From: Demequina aestuarii
Lineage (GTDB): Bacteria > Actinomycetota > Actinomycetes > Actinomycetales > Demequinaceae
Direction of reading: 5' to 3'
Length of the DNA: 64,000 bases
Assembly: GCF_000975095.1 (NCBI RefSeq)
Contig: NZ_BBRD01000001.1
Span: 825,467 to 889,466, forward strand
Part shown: one piece after another, positions 26,385 through 35,598 of the stretch
Layout: the number at the start of each line of letters is the position of its first letter
How positions within the stretch are numbered: position 1 is the stretch's first letter
Translations under genes and position numbers: made by a program
Notes under the pieces: model-generated
The model's database searches: none
The model's input: the letters and a program-made list of their open reading frames with translations, nothing else
Told to the model about the DNA's origin: nothing

Positions 26385-26996
26385 ATGGGAGGTGGCTCGG
26401 CCGTGACCTTGGGCGAGTTCTTCCCTGCGACGCTCGCGGCAGCGCGGCAAGGTGCCACCTGGGCGTGGGAGAACATCTACCGGGATCTCTACGGACCCCT
26501 CCACGGGTTCGTGCGTGGATCGGGTGTTCCGGGCGAGGCGGAGGATGTGGTCTCCGAGACCTTCCTCAGCATCGCCCGTGACATTCACCGCTTCGAAGGC
26601 GACGAGGACCGATTCCGTGCGTGGACCTTCACCATCGCGCGCCGGCGCATCCAGGACGCATGGCGATCGCACGGGCGCACCGCGCCCATCTCTGACGACG
26701 TTGACCCGTTGACGATCGCTGATGAGCGGTTCCTCGGCGACGTGGAGTCGGAGGCACTGAGCGACCTGTCCCTCATGGAACTGCGCGCAGTGATTCGTGG
26801 ATTGACCGCGTTGCAGCGCGATGTGCTGATGCTGCGGGTCGTGGCCGACATGTCGGTGAAGGACACCGCAGAGGTGCTGCAGAAGTCGGAAGGTGCCGTG
26901 CGCGTGCTGCAGAACCGCGCGGTGCGCGCGCTGCGCGAGGCCCTCGGTCGAGGCAGCTCCGACGAGTCCAGAAAGGAATCCGGCGATGACGCGTAA
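26385..26996 (+). CDS. ECF-type RNA polymerase sigma factor
   Basis: 203 residues. Region 2: NIYRDLYGPLHGFVRGSGV, AEDVVSETFLSIARDIHRFE and RFRAWTFTIARRRIQDAWR. Region 4: VIRGLTALQRDVLMLRVVAD and a helix-turn-helix VKDTAEVLQKSEGAVRVLQN. It resembles the SigD-like or DUF5667-associated ECF group. The start is uncertain: ATG at 26385, or GTG at 26403, which has GGGAGG 10 nt upstream. The next gene overlaps it by 11 bp and is its probable membrane-bound regulator. Confidence 0.87.
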   Translation: MGGGSAVTLGEFFPATLAAARQGATWAWENIYRDLYGPLHGFVRGSGVPGEAEDVVSETFLSIARDIHRFEGDEDRFRAWTFTIARRRIQDAWRSHGRTAPISDDVDPLTIADERFLGDVESEALSDLSLMELRAVIRGLTALQRDVLMLRVVADMSVKDTAEVLQKSEGAVRVLQNRAVRALREALGRGSSDESRKESGDDA

Positions 26997-28095
26997 CGCG
27001 GGCGGGCTCCCGAGCGATGACCAGGGTGAGATGACTGCTGACGAGGATTTCACCGACCGCGACCTGAGCGCACTGTTCTCTGGCCGCGAGAACGTCGATG
27101 CACGCCTGGCGGACCTTGTGCCCGCGGTGGCCGCGTTGCGGTCGACCTCCATCGTCTCGCCCCCCGACGACCAGGTCGCCTCCATGGCGGTCGCGTTGTC
27201 CCGTGCGGTTCCTGCGACGACCGATGGTGGCGTCGCACGAGCCCGCACGCGGACGTCGCCGCGACGCGCCTCGGCGCTGTCGCGGCGCCTCGTCGCCATC
27301 GCGGCGGGAGCCGGACTCCTGGGGGCGGGCTTCGCCGGCGCCGCGGCCGCGGACGGTGCGGCACCCGGTGACGCGCTCTACGGGCTCGACCGAGCCTTCG
27401 AGGGAGTCGGCATCAACGACGGTGGGGCGCATGAGCGTCTCGCCGAAGTGCGCGTGCTCCTCGAGGCGGGCGATGTCGACGGGGCGCTCCGTCACGCCGA
27501 GCAGGCCACCGATGAACTCGAACCCGAGGCGACCGAGGCGCTCCGTCTGGCCGCGGCATCGGTGGCATCCGCCGGTTCCGAACAGTCGCTCGAGGTCCGG
27601 GAGCAGGTGTCGGCGATGCTGACGTGGATGTCGGAGACCGACCTGGAGGGCCGAGAGTTCGGCCAAGGCGTCGCGGAGCGCGCGAGGGCGATCGGCAACG
27701 GCCGAGCCGCGGCTGACGGCGTGCCGAGCGAGGACTCGACGTCAGCCGCAGCCGGGAACGCAGGCACGCCGCAGCAGGCACGCCCGTCTGTGGGAGCCGA
27801 TGGTGGCACCTCGGGAAGCGCGGGCAAGCCAGAGGTGCGCGGCAAGCAGGAGAGCGCTGGAGACTCCGGCAACGCCGGCGACTCGGACGATGCGGCTAAG
27901 TCCGGTGGCGCTGGCGCACCCGCTGGTGCTCCCGGGCCGGAGACCTCCGGTCCGCCCGCCGGGGTGGGGGCACCGAATGATTCCGCGCCACCCGCTGGCG
28001 CGGGAAAGCCTGAGGACCCGGGTGGTTCAGAGAACGCGGGACCGCCGGCAGACGCGGGCGAGAACGGGAAGAACGCAGGAGGGGGACGGCCCTAG
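26986..28095 (+). CDS. DUF5667-like anti-sigma partner with low-complexity tail
   Basis: 369 residues. The cytoplasmic part (about 1-100) would bind the sigma factor, followed by a transmembrane helix (LVAIAAGAGLLGAGFAGAAA). The next part, PGDALYGLDRAFEGVGIN with LAEVRVLLEAGDVDGALRHA, resembles DUF5667, a domain typically fused to actinobacterial anti-sigma proteins. The last 130 residues are a Gly/Pro/Ala/Ser/Asp tail with repeated AGAPAG-like and NAG units, probably extended through the cell wall. It overlaps the sigma stop by 11 bp, with AAAGGAA upstream. The partnership is inferred from position. Confidence 0.7.
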   Translation: MTRNAGGLPSDDQGEMTADEDFTDRDLSALFSGRENVDARLADLVPAVAALRSTSIVSPPDDQVASMAVALSRAVPATTDGGVARARTRTSPRRASALSRRLVAIAAGAGLLGAGFAGAAAADGAAPGDALYGLDRAFEGVGINDGGAHERLAEVRVLLEAGDVDGALRHAEQATDELEPEATEALRLAAASVASAGSEQSLEVREQVSAMLTWMSETDLEGREFGQGVAERARAIGNGRAAADGVPSEDSTSAAAGNAGTPQQARPSVGADGGTSGSAGKPEVRGKQESAGDSGNAGDSDDAAKSGGAGAPAGAPGPETSGPPAGVGAPNDSAPPAGAGKPEDPGGSENAGPPADAGENGKNAGGGRP

Positions 28096-28099
28096 TCGC

Positions 28100-28576
28100 T
28101 CACGGTGAGCGATGACGGCCGGGCGATGCGGCAACGATCGCCTCGACGTCCTCGGTAGTGGCGAGGCGTGCACGCCACTCGGTCACGAGCTCCCCAGGGG
28201 GAGTGCCGCAGGCCGGGTCATTGGCGGGACGCCGAGGGCGTCTCGCCGCTACCGCGGCGTACACGCCGTCCCGAAGCCCGCGCGGGACCCAGCTGATCGC
28301 GGCACCGCCGCGCCACGGCCACCCGAGCCTCGAGGCAACGGTCGCCACGGCGTCAGAGCGCAGGTGCGGGCCCGAGGGGGTCGCGATCACGAGCGTCGAG
28401 GCCGCCACCTCGGGGGCGAGGTCCATGGCGTCGAGTGCGGCACGGCCCACCGCGCCCGCACTGCCTGCGATCAGGAACCGGCGGTCGCGATCGTGGCGGA
28501 TCAGCCACGCGACGAACCCATTGCACAGCCCGCAGTCGCCGTCGAATACGACGATGTCGCGCGGCTGGTGAGTCAT
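28100..28576 (-). CDS. DCC-family (DUF393) thiol-disulfide oxidoreductase-like protein
   Basis: 158 residues. The defining FDGDCGLCN motif gives Cys15 and Cys18 near the N-terminus (DxDCxxC), and RDRRFLIAG follows at the expected place. The family is thought to be redox active, but no specific partner is known. TACGCT lies 6 nt before the ATG at 28576, supporting a leaderless start over the longer frame. It runs convergent to the DUF5667-like gene, 4 bp apart. Confidence 0.82.
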   Translation of the reverse strand: MTHQPRDIVVFDGDCGLCNGFVAWLIRHDRDRRFLIAGSAGAVGRAALDAMDLAPEVAASTLVIATPSGPHLRSDAVATVASRLGWPWRGGAAISWVPRGLRDGVYAAVAARRPRRPANDPACGTPPGELVTEWRARLATTEDVEAIVAASPGRHRSP

Positions 28577-28582
28577 GCGGTC

Positions 28583-28588
28583 AGCGTA
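28583..28588 (-). promoter_or_regulatory. Leaderless -10 box of the DCC-family gene
   Basis: TACGCT on the minus strand, 6 nt before the ATG at 28576. Confidence 0.5.
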
Positions 28589-28607
28589 GGCCACGCGCAC
28601 GCGGTGT

Positions 28608-29162
28608 TCACGAGCGGTGCTGTGGATCCTTGCTCTGTGGAGAGGACATGACGGTGGCGAGATGCTCGCCCCAGTGCACGGCCTTCTCCTCCTGTCCGCC
28701 GATGAGGAGCGCCGCGGGTTCTGCCGACCCGGTGACAAGCGCAACGGTGAAGGCATGGGGCTCGTCGATAGGGGTGTGGCCCAGCGCCGTCAGGCGGGCG
28801 ATGATCGCGCGTCCCGCCCCGTGCCCCAATGGTCCGCGGATGCCGGTCTCGAACGCGGCGCACTGACGCTCGGCGGGGGGAAGTCCCTCGAGCCAATCGC
28901 GAACCGAGGGGTGGCTCACGTCGGCGTGAAGACCGGGGCGGCCATAGACCTTCGACATCGCGGAGGTGCGGGAGGCGTCGGTGGGGAGGTTCATCGCGTG
29001 GACCGGAGCCCCGACGATGAGGAGGCGGGCGCGAGCGACGACGGAGGGCGTGGCCTTGTCGGTCGTGAGTGCCACAGCGCCGTTGCCGTAGCCACGCGCG
29101 ATCGCCTGAGCGATGGCGGCGGTGTTGCCCCACAGCGACTCATACACGACGACGGCGTCCAT
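28608..29162 (-). CDS. Flavodoxin-like protein
   Basis: 184 residues. The N-terminal VVVYESLWGNTAAIAQAIA is a flavodoxin-like FMN phosphate loop (T/S-x-x-GNT), followed by LLIVGAPVHAMN. The C-terminal third is shorter than in classical flavodoxins. Likely an electron-transfer or quinone-related flavoprotein; the partner is unknown. TAGACC lies 6 nt before the ATG, a weak leaderless -10. Same strand as the DCC gene, 31 bp apart. Confidence 0.75.
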   Translation of the reverse strand: MDAVVVYESLWGNTAAIAQAIARGYGNGAVALTTDKATPSVVARARLLIVGAPVHAMNLPTDASRTSAMSKVYGRPGLHADVSHPSVRDWLEGLPPAERQCAAFETGIRGPLGHGAGRAIIARLTALGHTPIDEPHAFTVALVTGSAEPAALLIGGQEEKAVHWGEHLATVMSSPQSKDPQHRS

Positions 29163-29250
29163 GATTCAGGTCTACTCCGGATGCGGCCCGGTCGCAACGG
29201 ACCTAGGTCCCAGCGCCCCGGATCCGTGTGACGAGCAGGGACCGCGTGAC

Positions 29251-29290
29251 GGGCAGGGTCGCCAGGCGGTGTCGCCCGGGGACCCTGCCC
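29251..29290 (-). terminator. Hairpin downstream of the GH9 cellulase gene
   Basis: GGGCAGGGTC (29251-29260) pairs perfectly with GACCCTGCCC (29281-29290) across a 20-nt loop. It lies just after the GH9 stop codon. Confidence 0.55.
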
Positions 29291-29297
29291 CGCTCGC

Positions 29298-32200
29298 TCA
29301 TCCGGTGGTGCAGGCGGCGCCGTTCACCCAGAACTGCTCGGGCGGCGCATCGGCCAGGGTTCCGGGAGAGCCGATGAAGCCGATGGTGGTGCGCTTGCCG
29401 GGCCTGATGGACCCGTTCCACGGCATCGACTCCGCCGTGACGAACGCGCCGTCCTGGCTCCACTGGGCGCTCCACGCCTGCCTGCTCACGGCGTCGTCAG
29501 CGGGGTAGCCCCACGTCAGCGACCAATCGGCGATCGCCTGGTCCGAGGTGTTCGTGATCCACACCTGGGTGTTGTAGCCCGCGGGCCATGACCCGTGGAC
29601 GGTGTACGAGACCTCGCACGGTGCGACCTCGGTCGCGGCCTGCCCCTGGTCCGCCATCCACGAGGCGACCCAGCTGAGCGCCGAATTCCAGTTGACGGTG
29701 ATCTCGTTGGTCGACCAGGACTGGATGTGGTCCACGTAGCACAGCTGTGGGGCGCAGTCCTGATCCGGGTAGAGGCTCTGAATGGTCGGGTCCCACGTGC
29801 CGTAGTCCGGGTTCGGACCGCCCGCCACCGAGCCTGCAGGCGGGTTCGGGAGCTCGGCGTTGAGCTGGTGAGCGAACCAGCGCGAGTGCTGGTTCTGGCT
29901 CGTCACGTCGCCGTACTCGGTGACGTACGACAGGTTGAGCGCGTTGCGGCCCAGCAGGTAGTCCATGGACTCGATCACCGCATCGGCATACGCGCGCTCT
30001 CCCGTGAGGTCGAACGCGGTGCCCAGGATGACCTGGTTGTTGAGCACTGCCGAGTTCGATCCCCACTCGAAGGCATCGTCAGCGAGCGCGAGGCCGAACT
30101 CCTGGCCCTCCTGGACCGCCAGCAGCGCGTCGGCACCGGCGATGACCTGGTCGACGATGGTCGAACGGTGCGCGTAGTCGTTCGGCACTGTCGCGAGGTC
30201 CAGTTTTGCGAGCGCGGCGAGCGAGCCCCAGTAGAAGCCGTCTGCGACGTCGGCCGCGGCGTCGACATCGGACGCCAGCAGGTAGTCCTCGAACTCCTGC
30301 TCTCCGGTCGTGAGGAACAGCTCGGCCGCGGCCCAGTAGAACTCGTCGGACACGTCGTCATCGTCGTAGGGACCGCCGCCATCCGCGCCGTCGGCCACCG
30401 GAGCGTAGAGGTCGGGGGTGGCGAGCGCCGCCGCCCACGTGGACCGGGCCGCCGCGAGCAACTCGTCAGCGAAGTCCTCGTCGTACGGAGCGAAGAGCCG
30501 GGCGCCCTGTGCTGCGGTCGCGGCAAGGTTGAGCGTCGCCGCGGTCGAGGGCCGGTGCAGCTCCCGCACCTGTGCGTCGTTCGCAGGCATCAGCGGCAGG
30601 CCCGTCCAGCCGTCGTCGTGGATCTTGTGGTGGACCATGCCAGCGAACTGAGCCCCCTCTGGCACCTGCATCGCCAGCATGAACTCGAGCTGCCAGCGGG
30701 CCTCGTCGAGCACGTCTGGAACGTCGTTGCCGGTCTCGGGGAGGTCGAGGGTGTCGTCGCCGAGAGCGCCCAGATCGGCAGATGCGGCGGTCTTGGTGCG
30801 CTCGTAGGTCCCGAGCAGCTGTGCGGTGGATACTCCGCCGTTGACCACGTACTTGCCGTGGTCGCCCGCGTCGTACCAGCCGCCCACGACGTCGAGCGTG
30901 TAGTCGCAGTCCTCCCACCCGTACTCGTCGGTGTACACCGCCGCAGCATCGGCCGCATTCTGGCACGGAACGTCGAGGTCGCCCTTGTTGGCGACGCCGT
31001 CCGCGGGCGACGACACGTGGCCGGCGGCCCGCGCGTACTCCTCGCCCACGAGGTCGCCATCGATCTCCAGCCCCGAGCGCGCCAGGTAGAAGTAGTTCAG
31101 CGCGTCGTAGCGCAGCCGCTCGTAGGCGTCCGTGCCGATCTCGAACTCATAGGACGCCTCGCCATCCGCCACCAGCGTGTATGTGCCGGTCGCCGTGACA
31201 TCGGAGAAGTCGATGGCGTGCACGTTCTGATCCGCGGACTCGTCCGTGCCGCGCGGGACGGTCGTGCCGGACGCGACCACCGCATCGGCGCTGTCGCGCA
31301 GCTCCCAGCTGACGGGGTCCGTCGCGTCGGTGACGAGGGTGGCCTCCTTGGGTCCGTGAGTGAGGTAGCCGACCTGATTGACTCTCACCCGCGGGCCGGT
31401 CTCGGGCTCGTAGGGCTCGACCGTCACGCCGCCCAGGTACGACACGTTGTCAAGGCAGAACTCCCACTCGGACGCGGCGCCGCCGACCTGGAAGCCCAGC
31501 CGGGGGTCGACCGGGTCGCTGTTCGCCTGATGCGAGGTCTCGTAGTGGGTCCACTCGGCGTCGTTGCCTGCGGCGATCTCGCCGTACGAGGCATACGCGC
31601 CGCCTTCCTGCTGCACGATCGCCCGGACCGGCCCCGCGGCGCTGGCGTCGAAGCTGAACGAGTAGTCGCCGGCCACGAGCTGCAGGTCCTGGAACAGCGC
31701 CACATCCCACGGGTTGGTGGTGCCCGCCGGCACCGTCGCGCAGAAGGTGCCGTCCTCGACCCGTGCGCTTCCGTCGACGAATCCGTAGTGGGTCCACCCG
31801 GTCAGGTCGTCGTCGAACGTGCCGTTGACCACCTGTTCCACGCCCGCGGGCGCCACCGACACGTTGTCCACGCAGAAGGTCCAGGGGTCGCTCGCGCCGC
31901 CGATCTGGAAGGCCGTCTGCAGTCCGGTGACGTCCTCGTCGACCGTGAAGGACGTCTCGTACCGCGTCATCTCGGTGGTGAGCGGTTGCGTCACGTTCGC
32001 CAGCTGGGTCCACGGGTCCACGGGGAACTGAACGAGCCCTACCGCGGTCGACATGCCGGTCGAGGACGATGCGTCGAAGCCGAACACGTAGTCGCCGGGG
32101 GCGAGGCTCAGCGCGTCCTGGCCCACGATCGCGTCCCAGGGATTGGCGGTGCCCCCGGGCACGTCCACGCACAGCGCGCCGGTGTCGACGCTCGCGCTGT

Positions 32201-32354
32201 CGGTGAGGTTCGCAGTGGTCCACCACGGGTCGACGGTGGACTCGAAGTCGCCGTTGACGACGTCGGCGCTCGCGGGCGAAAGCCCCACGGCGACCAGAAT
32301 GGCGGCGCTCGCCGCGGCGATGGATGCGCGTCTTGACGCTGCTCGGTTCACCAT
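29298..32354 (-). CDS. Secreted GH9 cellulase, CBM4-CBM4-Ig-GH9-CBM2
   Basis: 1018 residues with a Sec signal ending near residue 30. Two tandem CBM4-type modules (about 31-175 and 175-322) share the frame VVNGxF...NPWD...FCxDNVS. A CelD-type Ig domain begins RVRVNQVGYLTHGPKEAT. The GH9 catalytic domain (about 425-905) has DAGDHGKYV (about 496) with the base Asp, HSRWFAHQLN (about 821), and the acid Glu in STNEITVNW (about 885). A C-terminal CBM2 has the flanking Cys pair (PCEVSYTVHGSWPAG ... GAACTTG). The architecture recalls Cellulomonas CenC but ends in CBM2. It should cut amorphous cellulose and beta-glucans outside the cell. The start has AAAGGAG close by. LacI-type palindromes lie upstream. 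Confidence 0.93.
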   Translation of the reverse strand: MVNRAASRRASIAAASAAILVAVGLSPASADVVNGDFESTVDPWWTTANLTDSASVDTGALCVDVPGGTANPWDAIVGQDALSLAPGDYVFGFDASSSTGMSTAVGLVQFPVDPWTQLANVTQPLTTEMTRYETSFTVDEDVTGLQTAFQIGGASDPWTFCVDNVSVAPAGVEQVVNGTFDDDLTGWTHYGFVDGSARVEDGTFCATVPAGTTNPWDVALFQDLQLVAGDYSFSFDASAAGPVRAIVQQEGGAYASYGEIAAGNDAEWTHYETSHQANSDPVDPRLGFQVGGAASEWEFCLDNVSYLGGVTVEPYEPETGPRVRVNQVGYLTHGPKEATLVTDATDPVSWELRDSADAVVASGTTVPRGTDESADQNVHAIDFSDVTATGTYTLVADGEASYEFEIGTDAYERLRYDALNYFYLARSGLEIDGDLVGEEYARAAGHVSSPADGVANKGDLDVPCQNAADAAAVYTDEYGWEDCDYTLDVVGGWYDAGDHGKYVVNGGVSTAQLLGTYERTKTAASADLGALGDDTLDLPETGNDVPDVLDEARWQLEFMLAMQVPEGAQFAGMVHHKIHDDGWTGLPLMPANDAQVRELHRPSTAATLNLAATAAQGARLFAPYDEDFADELLAAARSTWAAALATPDLYAPVADGADGGGPYDDDDVSDEFYWAAAELFLTTGEQEFEDYLLASDVDAAADVADGFYWGSLAALAKLDLATVPNDYAHRSTIVDQVIAGADALLAVQEGQEFGLALADDAFEWGSNSAVLNNQVILGTAFDLTGERAYADAVIESMDYLLGRNALNLSYVTEYGDVTSQNQHSRWFAHQLNAELPNPPAGSVAGGPNPDYGTWDPTIQSLYPDQDCAPQLCYVDHIQSWSTNEITVNWNSALSWVASWMADQGQAATEVAPCEVSYTVHGSWPAGYNTQVWITNTSDQAIADWSLTWGYPADDAVSRQAWSAQWSQDGAFVTAESMPWNGSIRPGKRTTIGFIGSPGTLADAPPEQFWVNGAACTTG

Positions 32355-32438
32355 GCTCTCCTTTGGGCCATCGAGGTATACGTGACCTTCCCAGGCCGGG
32401 CGCGAGGCGCCCCGAAGCCCGTGTCAGGAACGTAGCAA

Positions 32439-32471
32439 GAAACGTTTCGATACGCGCGCTGTAGAACGTTC
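32439..32471. promoter_or_regulatory. LacI-type palindromes upstream of GH9
   Basis: GAAACGTTTC (32439-32448) is a perfect palindrome with the central CG of LacI-family operators. A second, GAACGTTC (32464-32471), lies 23 bp on. A weak -10-like TATCGA sits next to the first. No cognate regulator gene is adjacent, so a distant regulator is implied. Confidence 0.45.
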
Positions 32472-32574
32472 ACATCGAAAAATGAATGGTGTGCCAGGGG
32501 TGATGCGTGAACGCCCGCCGCGCGGGGGAGAGCCCGCGCTCAAGCACGCATCGGCCCTGCGATGCGGTATGGCG

Positions 32575-33294
32575 CTAGTGGTCGGTGCGGCGCAGCACGT
32601 CGCTGAGCTGGCGCGCGGCGTCCATGACGGCCGATGCGTGTGCCGCCCCGGGGTGCGCCGTGAGCCGTTCGATGGGCCCGGAGATCGACACGGCCGCGAT
32701 CACCGTCCCGGCCGTGCCCCACACCGGCGCAGACACGGACGAGACGCCCGCCTCGCGCTCGCCGGCGCTCTCGGCATGGCCCGCGTCGCGGACCTGGGCG
32801 AGATCGGCGGCGGTGAAGTTCGCGTCGGCGAGTGCCTGATGGATGCGGCCGGGCTCCTCCCATGCGAGCAGCACCTTCGCGGCGGATCCGGCGCTCATGG
32901 TCATGGTGGTGCCGACCGGGATCGAGTCGCGCAGGCCCACGGGGCGGTCGACGGCGGCGATGCAGATGCGGTGGGCGCCGTGCGGGCGGTACAACTGGCT
33001 CGACTCGCCGGTGCGGTCCCGCAGGGTCGTGAGGACCGGCAGCGCCGCGGACACGAGGCGATCCTCGCCCACGGTCGCCGCAAGCTCAGAGAAGCGGCGG
33101 CCCAGGATGAAGGCGCCGCGTGCGTCCCGGCCCACGAGGTGGTGGTGCTCGAGCGCGAGTGCGAGCCGGTGCACGGTGGGACGCGCCAGGTGCGTGGTCG
33201 TGACGAGTTCGGCGAGAGTCGCCGGTCCCTGCTCGAGCGCGCCCAGAATCGCCGCAGTCTTGTCAACGACGCCGACGCCGCTATGCTTGTCCAT
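32575..33294 (-). CDS. IclR-family regulator (LtbR/NdgR-like)
   Basis: 239 residues. The winged helix is at 9-70 (KTAAILGALEQGPATLAELV, then LARPTVHRLALALEHHHLVG), and the C-terminal IclR effector domain contains AGSAAKVLLAW and SVSAPVWGTAGTVIAAVSIS. Divergent from leuCD with about 50 bp between, the same arrangement as LtbR of Corynebacterium and NdgR of Streptomyces, which regulate leuCD and related amino acid genes (established). An IR at 33310-33324 may be its site. The start is supported by a leaderless -10 box TAGTAT 6 nt before the ATG. Confidence 0.87.
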   Translation of the reverse strand: MDKHSGVGVVDKTAAILGALEQGPATLAELVTTTHLARPTVHRLALALEHHHLVGRDARGAFILGRRFSELAATVGEDRLVSAALPVLTTLRDRTGESSQLYRPHGAHRICIAAVDRPVGLRDSIPVGTTMTMSAGSAAKVLLAWEEPGRIHQALADANFTAADLAQVRDAGHAESAGEREAGVSSVSAPVWGTAGTVIAAVSISGPIERLTAHPGAAHASAVMDAARQLSDVLRRTDH

Positions 33295-33300
33295 AGAGCG

Positions 33301-33306
33301 ATACTA
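33301..33306 (-). promoter_or_regulatory. Leaderless -10 box of the IclR gene
   Basis: TAGTAT on the minus strand, 6 nt before the ATG at 33294. Confidence 0.55.
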
Positions 33307-33309
33307 GCG

Positions 33310-33324
33310 TCTCAAAATATGAGA
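33310..33324. promoter_or_regulatory. Candidate IclR-family operator upstream of leuC
   Basis: TCTCA-AAATA-TGAGA is a 5+5 inverted repeat, the only AT-rich patch in the gap, 20 bp before the leuC start and next to the IclR promoter. Confidence 0.5.
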
Positions 33325-33344
33325 TGTCGAGCACGGAGGTTGAG

Positions 33345-34778
33345 ATGGGAAAGACACTGGCGGAGAAGCTGTGGGCCGACCACCTGGTCCGCAAGGGCGA
33401 GGACGGCGCGCCGGATCTCATCTACATCGACCTGCACATGTGCCACGAGGTCACCAGCCCCCAGGCCTTCGAGGGACTGCGTCTCGCCGGCCGCGAGGTG
33501 CGCCGGCCCGATCTCACGATCGCGACCGAGGACCACAACACCCCCACGCTGGACATCGACAAGCCGATCGCGGACCTCACGAGCCGCACCCAGGTGGACA
33601 CGCTGCGCACCAACGCCAAGGAGTTCGGCGTGCGCATCCACTCGCTGGGTGACGCCGACCAGGGCATCGTCCACGTGGTGGGCCCGCAGCTGGGCCTCAC
33701 CATGCCCGGCATGACGGTGGTCTGCGGCGATTCGCACACCTCGACGCACGGCGCGTTCGGCGCGCTGGCCTTCGGCATCGGCACCTCCGAGGTCGAGCAC
33801 GTGCTCGCCACGCAGACGCTTCCGCTCAAGGAGTTCAAGACGATGGCGATCAACGTGAACGGCACCCTCCCCGAGGGCACCACCGCGAAGGACGTCATCC
33901 TCGCGGTGATCGCCAAGATCGGCACCGGCGGCGGTCAGGGCTACGTGCTCGAGTACCGCGGTGAGGCCATCCGGTCGCTGTCGATGGAGGCGCGCATGAC
34001 GGTGTGCAACATGTCCATCGAGGCTGGCGCACGCGCCGGACTGATCGCGCCCGACGACACCACCTTCGAGTACGTGAAGGGCCGCCCGCACGCCCCCGAG
34101 GGCGCGGACTGGGACGAGGCCGTCGAGTACTGGCGCACGCTCGTGACCGATGACGACGCGACGTTCGACACCGAGGTGAACCTCGAGGCGAGCGACCTCG
34201 AGCCGTTCGTGACCTGGGGCACCAACCCGGGCCAGGGACTGCCGCTGAGCGCCTCGATCCCCAACCCGGAGGAGATCGCCGACGCCGACGAGCGCGAGGC
34301 CGCGGCCAACGCCCTCGTCTATATGGGCCTCGAGCCTGGTCAGGCGCTGCGCGACCTCGAGATCGACACCGTCTTCCTGGGATCATGCACCAACGGCCGC
34401 ATCGAGGACCTGCGCGCCGCCGCCGCGATCATCCAGGGCCGCACCAAGGCCCCGAACACCCGCATGCTCGTGGTGCCGGGATCGGCGCGCGTGCGCCTGC
34501 AGGCCGAGCAGGAGGGGCTGGACCAGGTGTTCAAGGACTTTGGAGCCGAGTGGCGCAATGCCGGCTGCTCGATGTGCCTGGGCATGAACCCGGACCAGTT
34601 GAAGCCCAAGGAGCGCAGTGCCTCCACCTCGAACCGCAACTTCGAGGGGCGCCAGGGCAAGGGCGGCCGCACCCACCTGGTGAGCCCGCTCGTCGCCGCC
34701 GCCACGGCGGTGCGCGGCACCCTGTCCAGCCCCGCCGACCTGGAAGACGCCGACGTGCTCGTCGGTGCCTCCGCCTAA
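33345..34778 (+). CDS. leuC: 3-isopropylmalate dehydratase large subunit
   Basis: 477 residues. With LeuD it isomerises 2-isopropylmalate to 3-isopropylmalate in leucine synthesis, in the cytoplasm. The [4Fe-4S] cysteines are in GSCTNGR (Cys348) and GCSMCLGMN (Cys408, Cys411). [18 protein letters not shown] is the aconitase-family signature. Start at 33345 is set by GGAGG 5 nt upstream; the ATG at 33324 lies inside the operator-like repeat. The leuD gene follows 12 bp after the stop. Confidence 0.97.
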   Translation: MGKTLAEKLWADHLVRKGEDGAPDLIYIDLHMCHEVTSPQAFEGLRLAGREVRRPDLTIATEDHNTPTLDIDKPIADLTSRTQVDTLRTNAKEFGVRIHSLGDADQGIVHVVGPQLGLTMPGMTVVCGDSHTSTHGAFGALAFGIGTSEVEHVLATQTLPLKEFKTMAINVNGTLPEGTTAKDVILAVIAKIGTGGGQGYVLEYRGEAIRSLSMEARMTVCNMSIEAGARAGLIAPDDTTFEYVKGRPHAPEGADWDEAVEYWRTLVTDDDATFDTEVNLEASDLEPFVTWGTNPGQGLPLSASIPNPEEIADADEREAAANALVYMGLEPGQALRDLEIDTVFLGSCTNGRIEDLRAAAAIIQGRTKAPNTRMLVVPGSARVRLQAEQEGLDQVFKDFGAEWRNAGCSMCLGMNPDQLKPKERSASTSNRNFEGRQGKGGRTHLVSPLVAAATAVRGTLSSPADLEDADVLVGASA

Positions 34779-34790
34779 AGGAGAGACGCC

Positions 34791-35432
34791 ATGGAGAAGA
34801 TCACCACCCACACCGGCATCGGCGTCCCGCTGCGCCGGTCCAACGTCGACACCGACCAGATCATCCCCGCCGTGTACCTCAAGCGCGTGACGCGCACCGG
34901 CTTCGAGGACGCGCTGTTCGCCGCGTGGCGTGGGGACGAGTCGTTCGTCCTCAACCAGGAGGCGTACAAGCAGGGCTCCGTGCTGGTCACGGGCCCGGAC
35001 TTCGGCACCGGCTCGTCTCGCGAGCACGCCGTGTGGGCGCTCAAGGACTACGGCTTCAAGGTCGTCCTCGCGCCGCGCTTCGCGGACATCTTCCGCGGCA
35101 ACTCCGGCAAGCAGGGCCTCGTCACCGGCATCGTGACGCAGGAGAACATCGAGCTCATCTGGAAGCTCCTCGAGGCCGAGCCCGGCAAGCAGATCACCGT
35201 GTCCCTCGAGGACCGCACCGTCACGTGCGGCGAGCTCACCGTGCCATTCGAGATCGACGACTACGTGCGCTGGCGCCTGCTGGAGGGGCTGGACGACATC
35301 AGCCTGACCCTCAAGCACGAAGAGGAGATCACGGCCTTCGAGGCGACTCGCGGTTCGTGGCGCCCCAAGACGTTGCCCGCCAAGACCGAGCCGGGTTTTC
35401 ATGTCGAGGCGGCCCGCCCGGTCGACGCCTGA
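34791..35432 (+). CDS. leuD: 3-isopropylmalate dehydratase small subunit
   Basis: 213 residues, the swivelling domain partner of LeuC. Hallmarks: [36 protein letters not shown] and [21 protein letters not shown] lies 7 nt before the ATG, and the gene directly follows leuC, so the operon is leuCD. In many actinobacteria murA or other backbone genes come soon after; here an 11.5-kb insert intervenes. Confidence 0.97.
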   Translation: MEKITTHTGIGVPLRRSNVDTDQIIPAVYLKRVTRTGFEDALFAAWRGDESFVLNQEAYKQGSVLVTGPDFGTGSSREHAVWALKDYGFKVVLAPRFADIFRGNSGKQGLVTGIVTQENIELIWKLLEAEPGKQITVSLEDRTVTCGELTVPFEIDDYVRWRLLEGLDDISLTLKHEEEITAFEATRGSWRPKTLPAKTEPGFHVEAARPVDA

Positions 35433-35479
35433 CCCGGCGACCGCATCGGCCGCACCCTCTCGCACCGCCGCCCCAGAAG

Positions 35480-35540
35480 TAGGAACGTCACGACTCGTCT
35501 TCATCCGCAGGCGCCTTCTGTAGGAACGTCAGGACTCACC
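35480..35540 (+). repeat. Two-box intergenic element 5a (41-bp period)
   Basis: Boxes TAGGAACGTCACGACTCGTC (35480-35499) and TAGGAACGTCAGGACTCACC (35521-35540), 41 bp apart, 48 bp after leuD. Confidence 0.8.
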
Positions 35541-35598
35541 CGAGTTGCCGAGCGCCATCCCTCGGAATGCCACGGCCCCGGTAGGTCTGATGCCTCCG

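Noticed and set aside
29595..32336. A 913-codon plus-strand open frame over the GH9 cellulase
   Set aside because: No recognisable domain, and the opposite strand encodes an intact five-domain cellulase.
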